Part shown: positions 1 to 8,482 of the stretch, piece by piece
Layout: the number at the start of each line of letters is the position of its first letter
How positions within the stretch are numbered: position 1 is the stretch's first letter
Assembly (NCBI GenBank): GCA_964348185.1
Contig: CAYGBW010000007.1
Coordinates: 1 to 31,017, forward strand
Length of the DNA stretch: 31,017 nucleotides
Origin: CAYGBW01 sp964348185
Lineage (GTDB): Bacteria > Desulfobacterota > BSN033 > WVXP01
Direction of reading: 5' to 3'
The notes under the pieces: generated by a model
The model's database searches: none
The model's input: only the letters and a program-made list of their open reading frames with translations
What the model was told of the DNA's origin: nothing
Translations under genes and position numbers: made by a program

Positions 1-57
1 GGTGAGCTTCACGATCGTGACAATTCAGGTTCTCCATAGTCTCTGTGGGTTTACATC

Positions 58-1287
58 ATGGAACAGAGTAACCCGAGGTACAAACCCGGTTCTTTCCAAC
101 ACGTAAGGGAACGAGCCGATGGAATCTTGGACGATCTCATCACCCTCAGGCGTGATATTCACGCACATCCAGAGATTCGATTCCAGGAAGTTCGAACAGC
201 GAAGATAGTCGAGGAATATCTCCGTAACCTTGGCATGCAGGTGCAGACAGGCATAGCTAAAACGGGGGTCGTGGGAATTCTCACGGGAGATCTCGGGAAG
301 GGCAAAGTTCTCGGGATTCGGTGTGAAATGGACGCTCTCTCGATTCATGAGGAAAGCGCTGTCCCCTACCGGTCCCAAAACGATGGAGTGATGCACGCAT
401 GTGGCCACGATGTCCATACCACGGTTGGAATCGGTATCGCAAAAGTACTCTCGGCCATGAGACATCAATTCCGGGGAACGGTAAAGTTCATTTTCCAGCC
501 CTCTGAGGAGAACCCTTTTGGGGAACGATGCGGGGCACTCGCCATGATCGATGATGGCGTACTCCAAAACCCACCTCTGGATGCTGTGTTGGCCCTTCAC
601 TGCTGGCCAGATCTGAATGTCGGACAGATAGGTGTGGGAGCCGGTCCCGCTATGGCAGCTTATGTGGCCTTCAATATCAATGTGTCCGGAAAGCAGGCGC
701 ATGCAGCGTCACCACACCTTGGGAGTGACTCCATGCTCGGCGCTGCACAGACTATCACCGCCCTTTACCATATCGTCTCGAGGCGAACCGACCCGGCTGA
801 TTCATATGCCCTGGCTGTGAACGAAATCGCAGGGGGGAAAAGGCAGTCCATCGTTGGCGCCCCGGTGAGTATGGCCGGCACTGTTCGAGCGGTGACAAAG
901 GAATCGCTGGTGTATGTCATGGATCTCATGAAGGACACGGTGGAAGGGATATCACGGATGCTGGACATTGAGATTGAACTGATCTTCGACGAAATCTCCC
1001 CCGCGGTTGTCAATGACTCCCATTTGGATCAAATCGTATCTGGCGTGGGGACCTCCATCCTTGGAAAAGAAAACGTCATCGTTCAGGGGAAATGTCCCAT
1101 GACCGCCGAAGATTTCTCGTACATCACCGACAGGGTTCCCGGATACTATCTGAAACTCGGTGTCTCAAATGAAGAGAAAGGCATACGGTACCCGCTCCAC
1201 AACGACCGCTTCGACGTGGATGAGCATTGTATAGCGGTCGGGGTGAGTGTGCTCACCTCAGCGGCGTTGGAATTTCTGAAAGGATGA
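58..1287 (+). CDS. M20 family metallopeptidase / N-acyl amino acid amidohydrolase
   Basis: A 409-residue cytosolic hydrolase of the M20 (hippurate hydrolase/AbgB/IAA-amino acid hydrolase) family, which removes acyl or aryl groups from N-acylated amino acids using two metal ions. Visible metal ligands are Cys115 and His117 in the HACGHD motif, the Glu150-Glu151 pair after QPS, His181 in ALHCW, and the late His381 in LHNDRFD. The dimerisation (lid) domain occupies roughly residues 195-310 and contains the SGKQAHAASPH stretch. Length is typical (about 380-410), so the gene appears complete. No strong ribosome binding site precedes the ATG, and the start is taken because the N-terminal helix RRDIHAHPE follows at the usual distance. 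It stands alone on the plus strand and the natural substrate cannot be told from sequence. Confidence 0.93.
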   Translation: MEQSNPRYKPGSFQHVRERADGILDDLITLRRDIHAHPEIRFQEVRTAKIVEEYLRNLGMQVQTGIAKTGVVGILTGDLGKGKVLGIRCEMDALSIHEESAVPYRSQNDGVMHACGHDVHTTVGIGIAKVLSAMRHQFRGTVKFIFQPSEENPFGERCGALAMIDDGVLQNPPLDAVLALHCWPDLNVGQIGVGAGPAMAAYVAFNINVSGKQAHAASPHLGSDSMLGAAQTITALYHIVSRRTDPADSYALAVNEIAGGKRQSIVGAPVSMAGTVRAVTKESLVYVMDLMKDTVEGISRMLDIEIELIFDEISPAVVNDSHLDQIVSGVGTSILGKENVIVQGKCPMTAEDFSYITDRVPGYYLKLGVSNEEKGIRYPLHNDRFDVDEHCIAVGVSVLTSAALEFLKG

Positions 1288-1678
1288 GCAGATGAACGGG
1301 GTGAGCCCGTCAAGGATCGACCCCCTCCGTCCTCGGTTTTCACGTCGACTCGAGCAGCGCCCTCGTCTTAATCAGATCACAAGCGTGTCGTGTCCCTCCT
1401 GGAATGAATCGTAGAGGTTTCAGAGCTCTGCGCGGGCCTCGACATCCTCACCTTGCCTCTGCGCCAAGGGATATGCTCCCGTCACGGCTCGGAGCTCATG
1501 GGATTTCGCATTCTGACGACACGGGATGCGGTCGGGGGTTTCTCATGCTTTCGGCCAACTCTCTGCGTAAACGACGACCTTTGTCTGCACATCCTGAAGG
1601 CGTCCCCGCGGGATGACGCGCAACTTGGTCTTATCCCCCTCGCTGGCACTAAGGACCATTAGATTCTGGATCGGTTGC
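1288..1678. other. Gap without a recognisable gene
   Basis: Between the amidohydrolase stop and the convergent helicase stop. There is a short hairpin right after the amidohydrolase (ACGGG 1296-1300 with CCCGT 1306-1310) but no T-run. On the minus strand, a frame read from about 1670 down to about 1545 gives a protein-like tail (LSASEGDKTKLRV, then VVVYAESWPKA) that could be the end of a lost gene. No homology is recognised, and plus-strand frames in the gap have no convincing start. Confidence 0.4.
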
Positions 1679-3868
1679 CTAGGGCTCCTGAATGATTTCT
1701 AAGCGGGCAAACCGGAGGGAGAGGGTCTTGGTTCCCACAGAGGGGAAGGAGACGATGATTTTCTGTTTCTCCTTTTCCCCCTCGCGGTACTGGATGATGC
1801 CCTCACCGAACAGGGGATGCCTGACCCGTTGTCCGACTCGGATGGAGGGGATTTCGTCGACTTCTTCGAGGGGAGTCTCGTACGTTGGCTCGTTAAACCA
1901 TGGGGAGAGGTGATCGCTGCGGTGAGGGCCCCGGAGGTGGGGCGACACCTCCTTAAGAACCAATTCTTCTGGAATTTCCGAAAGAAAACGCGACGGCATG
2001 GGGACCCTCTGGGCACCGAAGATGGATCGCTCCTCGGCATGGATCAGGTAGAGCTTTTTCTTGGCTCGGGTCATGCCCACATAGCAGAGGCGCCTCTCTT
2101 CCTCCATTTCCTCAAGATCTTCACCCCTGCGGTGATGGGGGAAGAGCCCCTCTTCCATTCCCGTGAGGAAGGCCACAGGAAACTCCAGGCCCTTAGCGCA
2201 GTGGAGGGTCATCAGGGAGACGCGATTCCACCGATCATGGTAGTTGTCCACATCGCTCACCAGAGCGATCCCATCCAAAAACCCTTCCAGCGTTCGATCA
2301 TCGCTGGCAGGACTCTCTTGGTATTCCGTTATTACGGTGATGAGCTCTTCAACGTTCTCAATACGGGAAATCGCTTCTTCGGTCGCCTCTTCCCGCAGAT
2401 GCTCGAGATAGCGTGTCTTTTCGAGCACCTCCAGAGCGAGCTCTCGGGGGGTCAGGGAGCAACCCCGGAGGTCTTCCATCATCTGAAGGAAGGCCCCGAG
2501 CCGCTTTCTCATGGCAGGGGGGAAATCCCTTTCGTCGATGAGAACCTTGAGGCCCTCATAAAGGGGGAGATTCCGCTCCATGCTCGCTTTCTCCAACTGC
2601 TCCAGTGTTCGGGTCCCAATACCCCGGGCGGGCGTGTTAATGATTCTCTTAAGACTGACTGAGTCCGCTGGATTGGTGATCACCCGGAGATAGGCGAGAA
2701 CATCCTTGATCTCCTTCCGCTCATAGAACCGAAGGGCTCCCACGATCGCGTAGGGAATGGCGCTCTTGATCAGCTCTTCCTCTAAGGCCCTCGATTGAGC
2801 ATTCGTCCGGTAGAAGACCGCAAAATCCCGGTAGCTTCCGGCTACCTGTTTCCTGATCTGATCAACCACATACAGGGCCTCATCATGTTCGTCTTCGGCA
2901 TGATACACCACGACCGGCTCACCCGTTGGGTTCTCCGTCCAGAGGAGTTTTTCCGCTCGGTTGAAGTTGTGGCTGACCACACCGCTTGCCGCCTTGAGGA
3001 TCGTCTGGGTCGATCGGTAGTTCTGCTCGAGTTTGATGACCTGGGATCCGGGGAAGTCTTTCTCGAAGTTCAATATGTTCGTGATGTCGGCACCGCGCCA
3101 TCGGTAAATGGACTGATCGTCATCCCCCACAACACAGATGTTCCCATGGGTTTCAACCAGAAGCTTGACCAGTTCATATTGGATGGGGTTGGTGTCTTGA
3201 AACTCATCAACCATCACGTAGCGCAGCAAGTGCCGATAGGTCTTCAACACCTCTGGAAAGCGGCGAAAGAGAAGAATTGTCAATCGGAGGAGGTCTCCGA
3301 AGTCGAGGGCGTTGTTCCTTCTCAACGTTTGCTGATAGGTTGTATATATGGTGGCTACCCGCTTGTGAAATAGATCGAAGGGGGGAGCGACGTACTCTTC
3401 CTCAGAGATCCCCTCGTTCTTGGCCCGATTGATCTCGGCTCGAATTCGATTGGGGTGAAAAATCCGGGGATCGATCTCGAGATCCTTCATGATGTCTTTG
3501 ATGAGGCGCTGCTGGTCCTGCTCGTCATAAATTGCGAAGGGGTTTCGATACCCCAGCAGATGAACGTGCTGTCGAAGGATACGAACGCCGGCAGCGTGAA
3601 ACGTGCTGAGCCAGACCCCCTGCCCCCGCTTGCCGAGAAGGTCGATAACCCGCTCCTTCATTTCACTGGCGGCTTTGTTGGTAAAGGTAACTCCCATAAT
3701 GTTCCACGGCGGGACGTTCATCCCATGAATGAGATAGGCCACCCGGTAGGTTAACACCCGGGTTTTCCCGCTACCGGCTCCGGCGAAAATCAGCAGGGGA
3801 CCCTCTGTCCTGAGGACCGCCTCCCTCTGGATGGGGCTAAGGTCTTCCAGAAACCGTAATCCCTTCAC
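1679..3868 (-). CDS. pcrA: ATP-dependent DNA helicase PcrA/UvrD (superfamily 1A)
   Basis: A 729-residue 3'-5' DNA helicase of the UvrD/PcrA/Rep family, acting in nucleotide excision repair, mismatch repair and replication-fork or transcription conflicts. Seen in order: Q-motif region (LSPIQREAV, 11-19), Walker A AGAGSGKT (29-36), motif Ia GVTFTNKAASEM (59-70), Walker B DEFQDTN (221-227), motif III VGDDDQSIYRWRGA (247-260), motif V/VI near the end of domain 2A (SLMTLHCAKGLEFP and CYVGMTRAKKKLYL). A Tudor-like C-terminal domain (VGQRVRHPLFGEGII) is typical of PcrA/UvrD and absent from Rep. Length matches the family. Its ATG overlaps the stop of the upstream ClC gene by 4 bp (ATGA), so the two are translationally coupled in one operon. 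Confidence 0.95.
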   Translation of the reverse strand: MKGLRFLEDLSPIQREAVLRTEGPLLIFAGAGSGKTRVLTYRVAYLIHGMNVPPWNIMGVTFTNKAASEMKERVIDLLGKRGQGVWLSTFHAAGVRILRQHVHLLGYRNPFAIYDEQDQQRLIKDIMKDLEIDPRIFHPNRIRAEINRAKNEGISEEEYVAPPFDLFHKRVATIYTTYQQTLRRNNALDFGDLLRLTILLFRRFPEVLKTYRHLLRYVMVDEFQDTNPIQYELVKLLVETHGNICVVGDDDQSIYRWRGADITNILNFEKDFPGSQVIKLEQNYRSTQTILKAASGVVSHNFNRAEKLLWTENPTGEPVVVYHAEDEHDEALYVVDQIRKQVAGSYRDFAVFYRTNAQSRALEEELIKSAIPYAIVGALRFYERKEIKDVLAYLRVITNPADSVSLKRIINTPARGIGTRTLEQLEKASMERNLPLYEGLKVLIDERDFPPAMRKRLGAFLQMMEDLRGCSLTPRELALEVLEKTRYLEHLREEATEEAISRIENVEELITVITEYQESPASDDRTLEGFLDGIALVSDVDNYHDRWNRVSLMTLHCAKGLEFPVAFLTGMEEGLFPHHRRGEDLEEMEEERRLCYVGMTRAKKKLYLIHAEERSIFGAQRVPMPSRFLSEIPEELVLKEVSPHLRGPHRSDHLSPWFNEPTYETPLEEVDEIPSIRVGQRVRHPLFGEGIIQYREGEKEKQKIIVSFPSVGTKTLSLRFARLEIIQEP

Positions 3869-5634
3869 GTCTTTTCTAAACCCCTTTGCAGAATCGTATT
3901 GTTGTATGCAACGGTCACGTCAGTCCTCCGGAGCATCCCCACGATTTTCCTGGGGTTGTCTTTATCAACCACGGGAAGTTCACCGATATCTCTGCTCTCG
4001 AACCTCCCCATGGCATCGTACAGATTCTGATCGGACGTCAGGGTGATCACCCCCTCAGTCATGATGTCCCTGGCAATGACCAAGTCCATCAAGGTGTCCT
4101 CGAGAAGGACATGTCGGATGTCCCGGAGGGAAACGATCCCCACCAATTGCTCCTTGCTGTTCAGGACCGGGAAATAGGAATACGTGCTCTCCTTGATGAG
4201 AGTCAGGAGGCTGTTGAGGGGGAGATTTTCCGAGATGGGTACCACATTCCTCATCATGAAATCCTTTACTAGCAAGGATTTCAAGATACTGACCTCTTTC
4301 CCCGCCCTGACGTTGATTCCCCTCCGAATCAATTTCATGGTGTAGATCGATTCCCTTTTCAATTGACTCGCCGTGAGGGTGCTGACGATGCAGGTCATCA
4401 TGAGGGGCAGGATGATCCGGTAGTCGTCGGTCAACTCAAAGAGGATCAATATGGAGGTAATCGGAGCGTGAGTCGCTCCCGCCACGATAGCCCCCATGCC
4501 GACCAGGCTGTAGGCGCCTGAGGAAGCCGTGACAGAGGGGAAAAAGTGATGGACCATATGGCCATAGATTCCTCCCATCATGGCTCCGATGAAGAGCGAT
4601 GGGGCAAAAACGCCTCCAGAACCTCCAGACCCGATGGTTAGCGAGGTGGCGAAGATCTTGACAAAAACGAGGACTAAGAGGAGAAACCACGGCAGCTTTC
4701 CCAAAAGGGCCTCGGTAATCGATTCGTATCCAACGCCCAGTATCTGGGGAAAATAGAGGGAAAGGAGCCCAATCGTCAATCCCCCAAGGGCGGGTTTCAG
4801 GAATTCCGGAACCTTGAGTCCCGCCCACAGGTCCTCGGCCTTATAGAGAGATTTGATGAAAAGCAGGGAAACAAAACCACCCAAAAAACCCATGACGAGG
4901 TAAGCAGGGATCTCCCAGATGCTGACCAGGTCATACTTGGGGATGCTGATAAAGGCGGGGAAATCTCCGAGAAAGGCCCTGGAGATGACGGTTGCCATGA
5001 CTGATGCAAGGACGATTGGGCCGAAGGTCCCGATCTGGAATTCGCCCAGGATGACTTCCAGGGCGAAAATGGCCCCGGCAATCGGGGCGTTAAAGGTGGC
5101 AGCGATCCCCGCTGCGGCACCGCATCCCACCAAGTTGCGCATGCGATTGCCTGAAACTCTAAGAATCTGTCCAAGGCTCGAGCCGATGGCTGAACCGATC
5201 TGGACGATGGGCCCCTCCCTCCCGACAGATCCCCCAGAGCCGATCGAGATGGCCGAGGCGAGGGTTTTGACAATCACCACGCGCTTTCGGATGAGTCCAC
5301 TTCTCAGGGCTACCGCTTCCATTACCTCAGGGACCCCATGACCTTTAGCCTCCCGGGCGAAGAAAAAGATCAAGGGTCCAACGACCGCTCCACCGATGGC
5401 GGGGATGAGAAGCTTCCCATACCACGGGACGGAAAGCACGGCGGCAAGCAAATCTGAGCCTGATCCATAACCGATACTCTGGATGGCCTGAATCAGAGAT
5501 CTAAACCCGATCGCACCAAATCCACCCAGAAATCCGATGAGAATGGCTAGAATGGTCGTGACGGTGTACTCGCTTTCCCTGATGGAACGAATAGCCTTTG
5601 GCACGGCTGACCCGATGGCGAATCGATTCGGCAT
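3865..5634 (-). CDS. ClC-family chloride channel/transporter with C-terminal CBS pair
   Basis: A 589-residue inner-membrane ClC protein: about 430 residues of membrane domain followed by two CBS domains (about 455-580, with DFMMRNVVPIS and DIMTEGVITLTS) that in other ClCs bind adenine nucleotides. Anion-path motifs are visible: GHGVPE (98-103, equivalent to GSGIP), GREGP with the gating glutamate Glu140, GSGGSGGVFAP (336-345), and Tyr405 in LTDDY, the counterpart of the central-site Tyr445 of E. coli ClC. The position of the internal proton glutamate (E. coli Glu203) appears to be Val194 in ALEVILGEF, which favours channel-like or weakly coupled behaviour over strict proton antiport; this rests on an alignment by eye. 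It is the first gene of a pair with pcrA, starting 23 bp after the glmS remnant. Confidence 0.92.
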   Translation of the reverse strand: MPNRFAIGSAVPKAIRSIRESEYTVTTILAILIGFLGGFGAIGFRSLIQAIQSIGYGSGSDLLAAVLSVPWYGKLLIPAIGGAVVGPLIFFFAREAKGHGVPEVMEAVALRSGLIRKRVVIVKTLASAISIGSGGSVGREGPIVQIGSAIGSSLGQILRVSGNRMRNLVGCGAAAGIAATFNAPIAGAIFALEVILGEFQIGTFGPIVLASVMATVISRAFLGDFPAFISIPKYDLVSIWEIPAYLVMGFLGGFVSLLFIKSLYKAEDLWAGLKVPEFLKPALGGLTIGLLSLYFPQILGVGYESITEALLGKLPWFLLLVLVFVKIFATSLTIGSGGSGGVFAPSLFIGAMMGGIYGHMVHHFFPSVTASSGAYSLVGMGAIVAGATHAPITSILILFELTDDYRIILPLMMTCIVSTLTASQLKRESIYTMKLIRRGINVRAGKEVSILKSLLVKDFMMRNVVPISENLPLNSLLTLIKESTYSYFPVLNSKEQLVGIVSLRDIRHVLLEDTLMDLVIARDIMTEGVITLTSDQNLYDAMGRFESRDIGELPVVDKDNPRKIVGMLRRTDVTVAYNNTILQRGLEKT

Positions 5635-5657
5635 TTACCCTGTCGCCTTTCAATCCT

Positions 5658-5790
5658 TTATTCGACCCTGATGCGCTTTGCTAGGTTTCTGGGCTGATCC
5701 ATATCGTTTCCCTTGAAGCCAGCCAAATCATGGGCCAGAAGTTGAAGGGGGATGGTCAAGAGAATGGGACCCAAAAGGGGCGTGGTTTTG
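5658..5790 (-). pseudogene. glmS: glmS C-terminal remnant (glucosamine-6-phosphate synthase)
   Basis: The last ~43 codons of the isomerase domain of GlmS, the enzyme that makes glucosamine-6-phosphate from fructose-6-phosphate and glutamine. The diagnostic end is IPLQLLA, then KGNDMDQPRNLAK, and a final RVE, matching the conserved DVDQPRNLAK...VE tail of the family. About 560 residues upstream of it are missing. The frame runs upstream without a start into sequence that is not GlmS (around 5790-5840) and then into glmU in a different frame. glmU followed by glmS is a common gene order, so one deletion between the two could have produced this. It cannot encode a functional synthase. Confidence 0.85.
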
Positions 5791-5842
5791 GACCTCTTGG
5801 GCGTCAAGAAGGCCTGTCCCTTCAGCCCGGTAAAGGGCCACA

Positions 5843-6963
5843 AGTCGCATCTCCAATATCCGCCAGATGATTGGCCTTTGAGCCCCTGCCCATTACCGAT
5901 TTTTGATCTCGACAAAACTTCCGATCTTCGCGTCTTCTAGAACCCGGCTTTGCGGTCTGAGTCGGGAAAAAGGACCGATGGTAGCGCCCTCTGCAATCCG
6001 GCTTTGTTCGACCACCGAGAAAGCCTTGATCGTGACGTCATCCTCAATCTCGGAACCGACGATGAGACAGTTTGGTCCGATGACGCACCGGCTGCCAATG
6101 ACGGTTCTTCCCTGGATAACGGTATTGGCGTGAATCACCGTGTCCTGTCCCAGGATCGTATCGCCTTCGACAGAGGTTGTACCGGGGTCGACGATTGTCA
6201 CCCCATCCAGCATCCACCTCTGGAGATATCTCTGGCGAAGAATCTCATGGCTCCGGGCCAGATCGACCCGGGTGTTTATCCCAAGGAACTGGTCCGGGTC
6301 AGACGCCTGAAACGCGCTTATTTCTGTCCCTTCTTGGCACCCGACCTCAACAATGTCGGTCAGATAGTACTCCCCCTGCCGGTTATCAGGCTTTACCCTT
6401 TTCAGAGCACTGAAGAGAAAGGGAGCTTCGACACAGTAGATGCCCGCGTTAATCTCGTCGATTCCCCGTTCAAGAGGAGAGGCATCGTTCTCTTCCACGA
6501 TCCGTTCCACCTGTTCCCCCTCCCGTCGGACCACCCTTCCGTATCCTGTGGGATCGGGCAATCGGGTGGTGGTAATCGTGAGGGTGGACCCTTTCTGACG
6601 GTGAAAGGCAACGAGTTCCGTGAGGGTTTCATCCTGGACCAGGGGGACATCCCCGTAGAGAATCAGGATGGTCCCATCATAGCCGCGAAACACGTCCTCG
6701 GTGCACATGACCGCATGGCCGCTCCCCAGCTGAGGGTGCTGAGAAACAAAGACCAGCCGGTTTTCCGAGAAGGCCTCCTGGACACGGTCGCCCTGATAGC
6801 CAACGACAACAACGGTTTTTTCAGCCCTCAGCGCGTTCAGGGAAACCTCGATGGGGTAGCTCAACATGGGCTTTCCCATGATGGGATGGAGTACCTTGAC
6901 CAGGCTCGATTTCATCCGCGTTCCCTTACCCGCGGAAAGAATGATTGTTGCCAGTCTTTTCAT
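5843..6963 (-). pseudogene. glmU: glmU, 3'-truncated and frameshifted (UDP-GlcNAc pyrophosphorylase / acetyltransferase)
   Basis: GlmU makes UDP-GlcNAc from glucosamine-1-phosphate (acetylation, then uridylylation). The open frame 6963 to 5893 gives 356 residues against a usual ~455. The uridylyltransferase domain is intact (LSAGKGTRMKS at 9-19, GSGHAVM, YGDVPL, GYGRVVR, EINAGIY), and about the first 100 residues of the left-handed beta-helix domain follow. The frame stops after VEIKNR. One base is missing from an A-run at 5900-5904: in the next frame the sequence resumes as SVMGRGSKANHLADIGDAT (5899-5843), the expected continuation that holds the acetyltransferase catalytic His. After DAT homology ends and the glmS tail follows. 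Acetyltransferase activity must be lost, while the first domain could still be made. Its promoter at 7003-7031 is intact. Confidence 0.88.
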
Positions 6964-7002
6964 GGTTTCAGCCGCACCATTTGATTCTTTGAATTGGGCG
7001 CC

Positions 7003-7031
7003 ATTATACTACGGCGGCCCGGGCAGTTCAA
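7003..7031 (-). promoter_or_regulatory. sigma70-type promoter for glmU
   Basis: On the minus strand TTGAAC (7031-7026) and a perfect TATAAT (7008-7003) are separated by 17 bp. The predicted start is about 6996, some 30 bp upstream of the glmU ATG at 6963. Placement and spacing are ideal. It has survived although the gene it drives is broken. Confidence 0.7.
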
Positions 7032-7508
7032 GGCAGGAACGCCTGGATCATGGGGAGAGGCAGACTCTGAGATGGCCATTTGATCCAGGTTTGGCTGTCG
7101 CCTGAGGTCGATTCATCAAGAGGAGGATCTGAACCGGATGGCTTCGGAGTCATGAAAAGCGGTCTTATATCCTCGTAAGATTCTATCCTTTTTTGGCTTT
7201 TTACCTTCGTTCGCGTCAAAATTTTGACTTTTCTCCCCCGATTAGGCAGAGTAAGACGGTGAACCTTCTTTTCATCTGCCCTGCCCTCACCTCTGGGCCG
7301 CCGTGAAAAAGCCCGGTTCATCCCCGGGGTGGCGAGAACGAAATCCGGAGATTTCTACTTTTTTCAGGGGCCTTGCCTGATCTTCGCGCTGTTTCTGGAT
7401 TGGCCGTCTTTTCCAAGTTTTATTTCCACAAAAGAGCGGACTCCGAACGAGCAATTTGGCATTCCCATTGCACAGAATTCCATCCAAACCCCTGCAAGGA
7501 GGTTTGGC
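7032..7508. other. Gap upstream of the HTH gene
   Basis: No gene is supported here. The only sizeable frames (for example 7321-7028 on the minus strand) have low-complexity, Arg/Lys/Pro-rich translations without a ribosome binding site. A TTGACT at about 7216 lacks a good -10 partner. The last bases hold the strong ribosome binding site of the next gene (AAGGAGG, 7496-7502). Confidence 0.4.
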
Positions 7509-7685
7509 ATGGCAGAGATCATGACGGTCAAAGAGTTAGCCAAGTACCTCAAAATGAAGGAGGTGACGATCTATCGATGCGCTCAGGAGGGTAGGCTGCC
7601 TGGGATCAAAATCAGAGGGCAGTGGCGGTTTGATAAAGACAAAATCGACCAGATGATCAACCAGAGCGTTACCCTGTCCAGTTGA
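7509..7685 (+). CDS. Excisionase/BldC-type helix-turn-helix DNA-binding protein
   Basis: A 58-residue protein that is essentially one MerR-like winged-helix domain of the HTH_17/excisionase family. The sequence shows the family pattern MTVKELAKYLKMKEVTIYR (helix-turn-helix), then the acidic/basic turn EGRLPGIKIRGQWRF and the final helix DKDKIDQMI. Such proteins bind DNA as small regulators (AlpA, BldC) or as recombination directionality factors. The ATG at 7509 is chosen because AAGGAGG lies 6 bp upstream; the frame stays open further upstream but without other support. No integrase or phage gene is nearby, so a regulatory role is as likely as an excision role. Confidence 0.82.
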   Translation: MAEIMTVKELAKYLKMKEVTIYRCAQEGRLPGIKIRGQWRFDKDKIDQMINQSVTLSS

Positions 7686-7820
7686 TCGCTGCCATCCTCA
7701 GACTCACGGCCATTCTGTTCTGGAGAAAAGGAGAAAATCCCCGGCATGGACAAAAGGCCAGGGAGATCGCTGTTTTTTAAAGGCGTCCCGAATTGAGGGC
7801 CTGTTTTCTCCAGCCCACCC

Positions 7821-7952
7821 TCTTTACATCTCTGCCCCGGAAAAAAGGGAACAATCCCGAAACGCCCAGGGGTGGATTCAAGAACAGGGAGGAAGGAGTG
7901 GATCCATAACTCCCTGAATCCCTTCAAACTTCCCTACATCCCTGCCCTGGAA
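7821..7952 (+). repeat. Imperfect 22-bp direct repeat in a non-coding gap
   Basis: Two copies of a 22-bp sequence with core TACATC, CTGCCC and GGAA lie at 7821-7842 and 7931-7952. They differ at four positions, all transitions. The gap 7686-7968 around them carries no gene. The spacing of 110 bp and the position downstream of both flanking genes (HTH on plus, nikR on minus) give no functional clue. Confidence 0.35.
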
Positions 7953-7968
7953 TGATCCCTGTTGAACC

Positions 7969-8388
7969 CTAGAAGACCTCCTTTCCCGTGGTCGTGGTGA
8001 GTAGTTTTCCATGTTTCACGCCTTTGGTACCGATGAGTTTTTCGGCGACATGTCTAACATCGTTCCCCTTTCCCCGGACAATCAGGACCTCTAGGCAGTG
8101 GTGCTCATCGAGATGAACGTGGAGAGAGGAGATGACTCTGTCGTGAAATTGGTGTTGAAAGTCGATCAGTCTTTCGCTGAGTTCACGAATCTCATGGTCA
8201 TAAACCAGGGTAATCGTTCCGACGACCTCCTTTTCTTCCTCTTTCCAGGTTTCATCGACCAGTCGATCACGGATCAGATCGCGGATCGCTTCGGAGCGAT
8301 TGGAATAACCCTTTTCGGCAATCAACCGATCGAATCTGTTGAGCAGTCGACTGTCCATCGAAATCCCAAATCGGACCAACTGTGACAT
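7969..8388 (-). CDS. nikR: Nickel-responsive transcriptional regulator NikR
   Basis: A 139-residue ribbon-helix-helix repressor that senses Ni(II) and controls nickel uptake. The N-terminal RHH domain (LVRFGISMDSRLLNRFD, then NRSEAIRDLIRDRL) is followed by the ACT-like metal domain. The nickel ligands known from E. coli NikR (His76, His87, His89, Cys95) map to His79, His90, His92 and Cys98 in HQFHD and LHVHLDEHHCLE. The start is the ATG at 8388 because AAGGAG sits 6 bp upstream; an in-frame TTG at 8406 and an ATG at 8394 overlap or abut that site and are unlikely. No nickel transporter or nickel enzyme lies next to it in this window, so its targets are elsewhere. Confidence 0.93.
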   Translation of the reverse strand: MSQLVRFGISMDSRLLNRFDRLIAEKGYSNRSEAIRDLIRDRLVDETWKEEEKEVVGTITLVYDHEIRELSERLIDFQHQFHDRVISSLHVHLDEHHCLEVLIVRGKGNDVRHVAEKLIGTKGVKHGKLLTTTTGKEVF

Positions 8389-8482
8389 ACCCATCTCCTT
8401 GTACAAGAGTCAGTTTTGGGGACCATCCCATCCTGTCAACGCTACAGGGTAAGGGATATCATCATCTCACTCGCCTTCGCCA

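Noticed and set aside
1817..2662. 281-codon open frame antisense to pcrA
   Set aside because: Antisense shadow of a complete helicase gene, with no domain and no start signal.
5950..6984. 344-codon open frame antisense to glmU
   Set aside because: Antisense shadow; the glmU reading is clear on the other strand despite its lesions.
7028..7321. 97-codon minus-strand frame upstream of glmU
   Set aside because: It overlaps the glmU promoter, is low in complexity and has no ribosome binding site.
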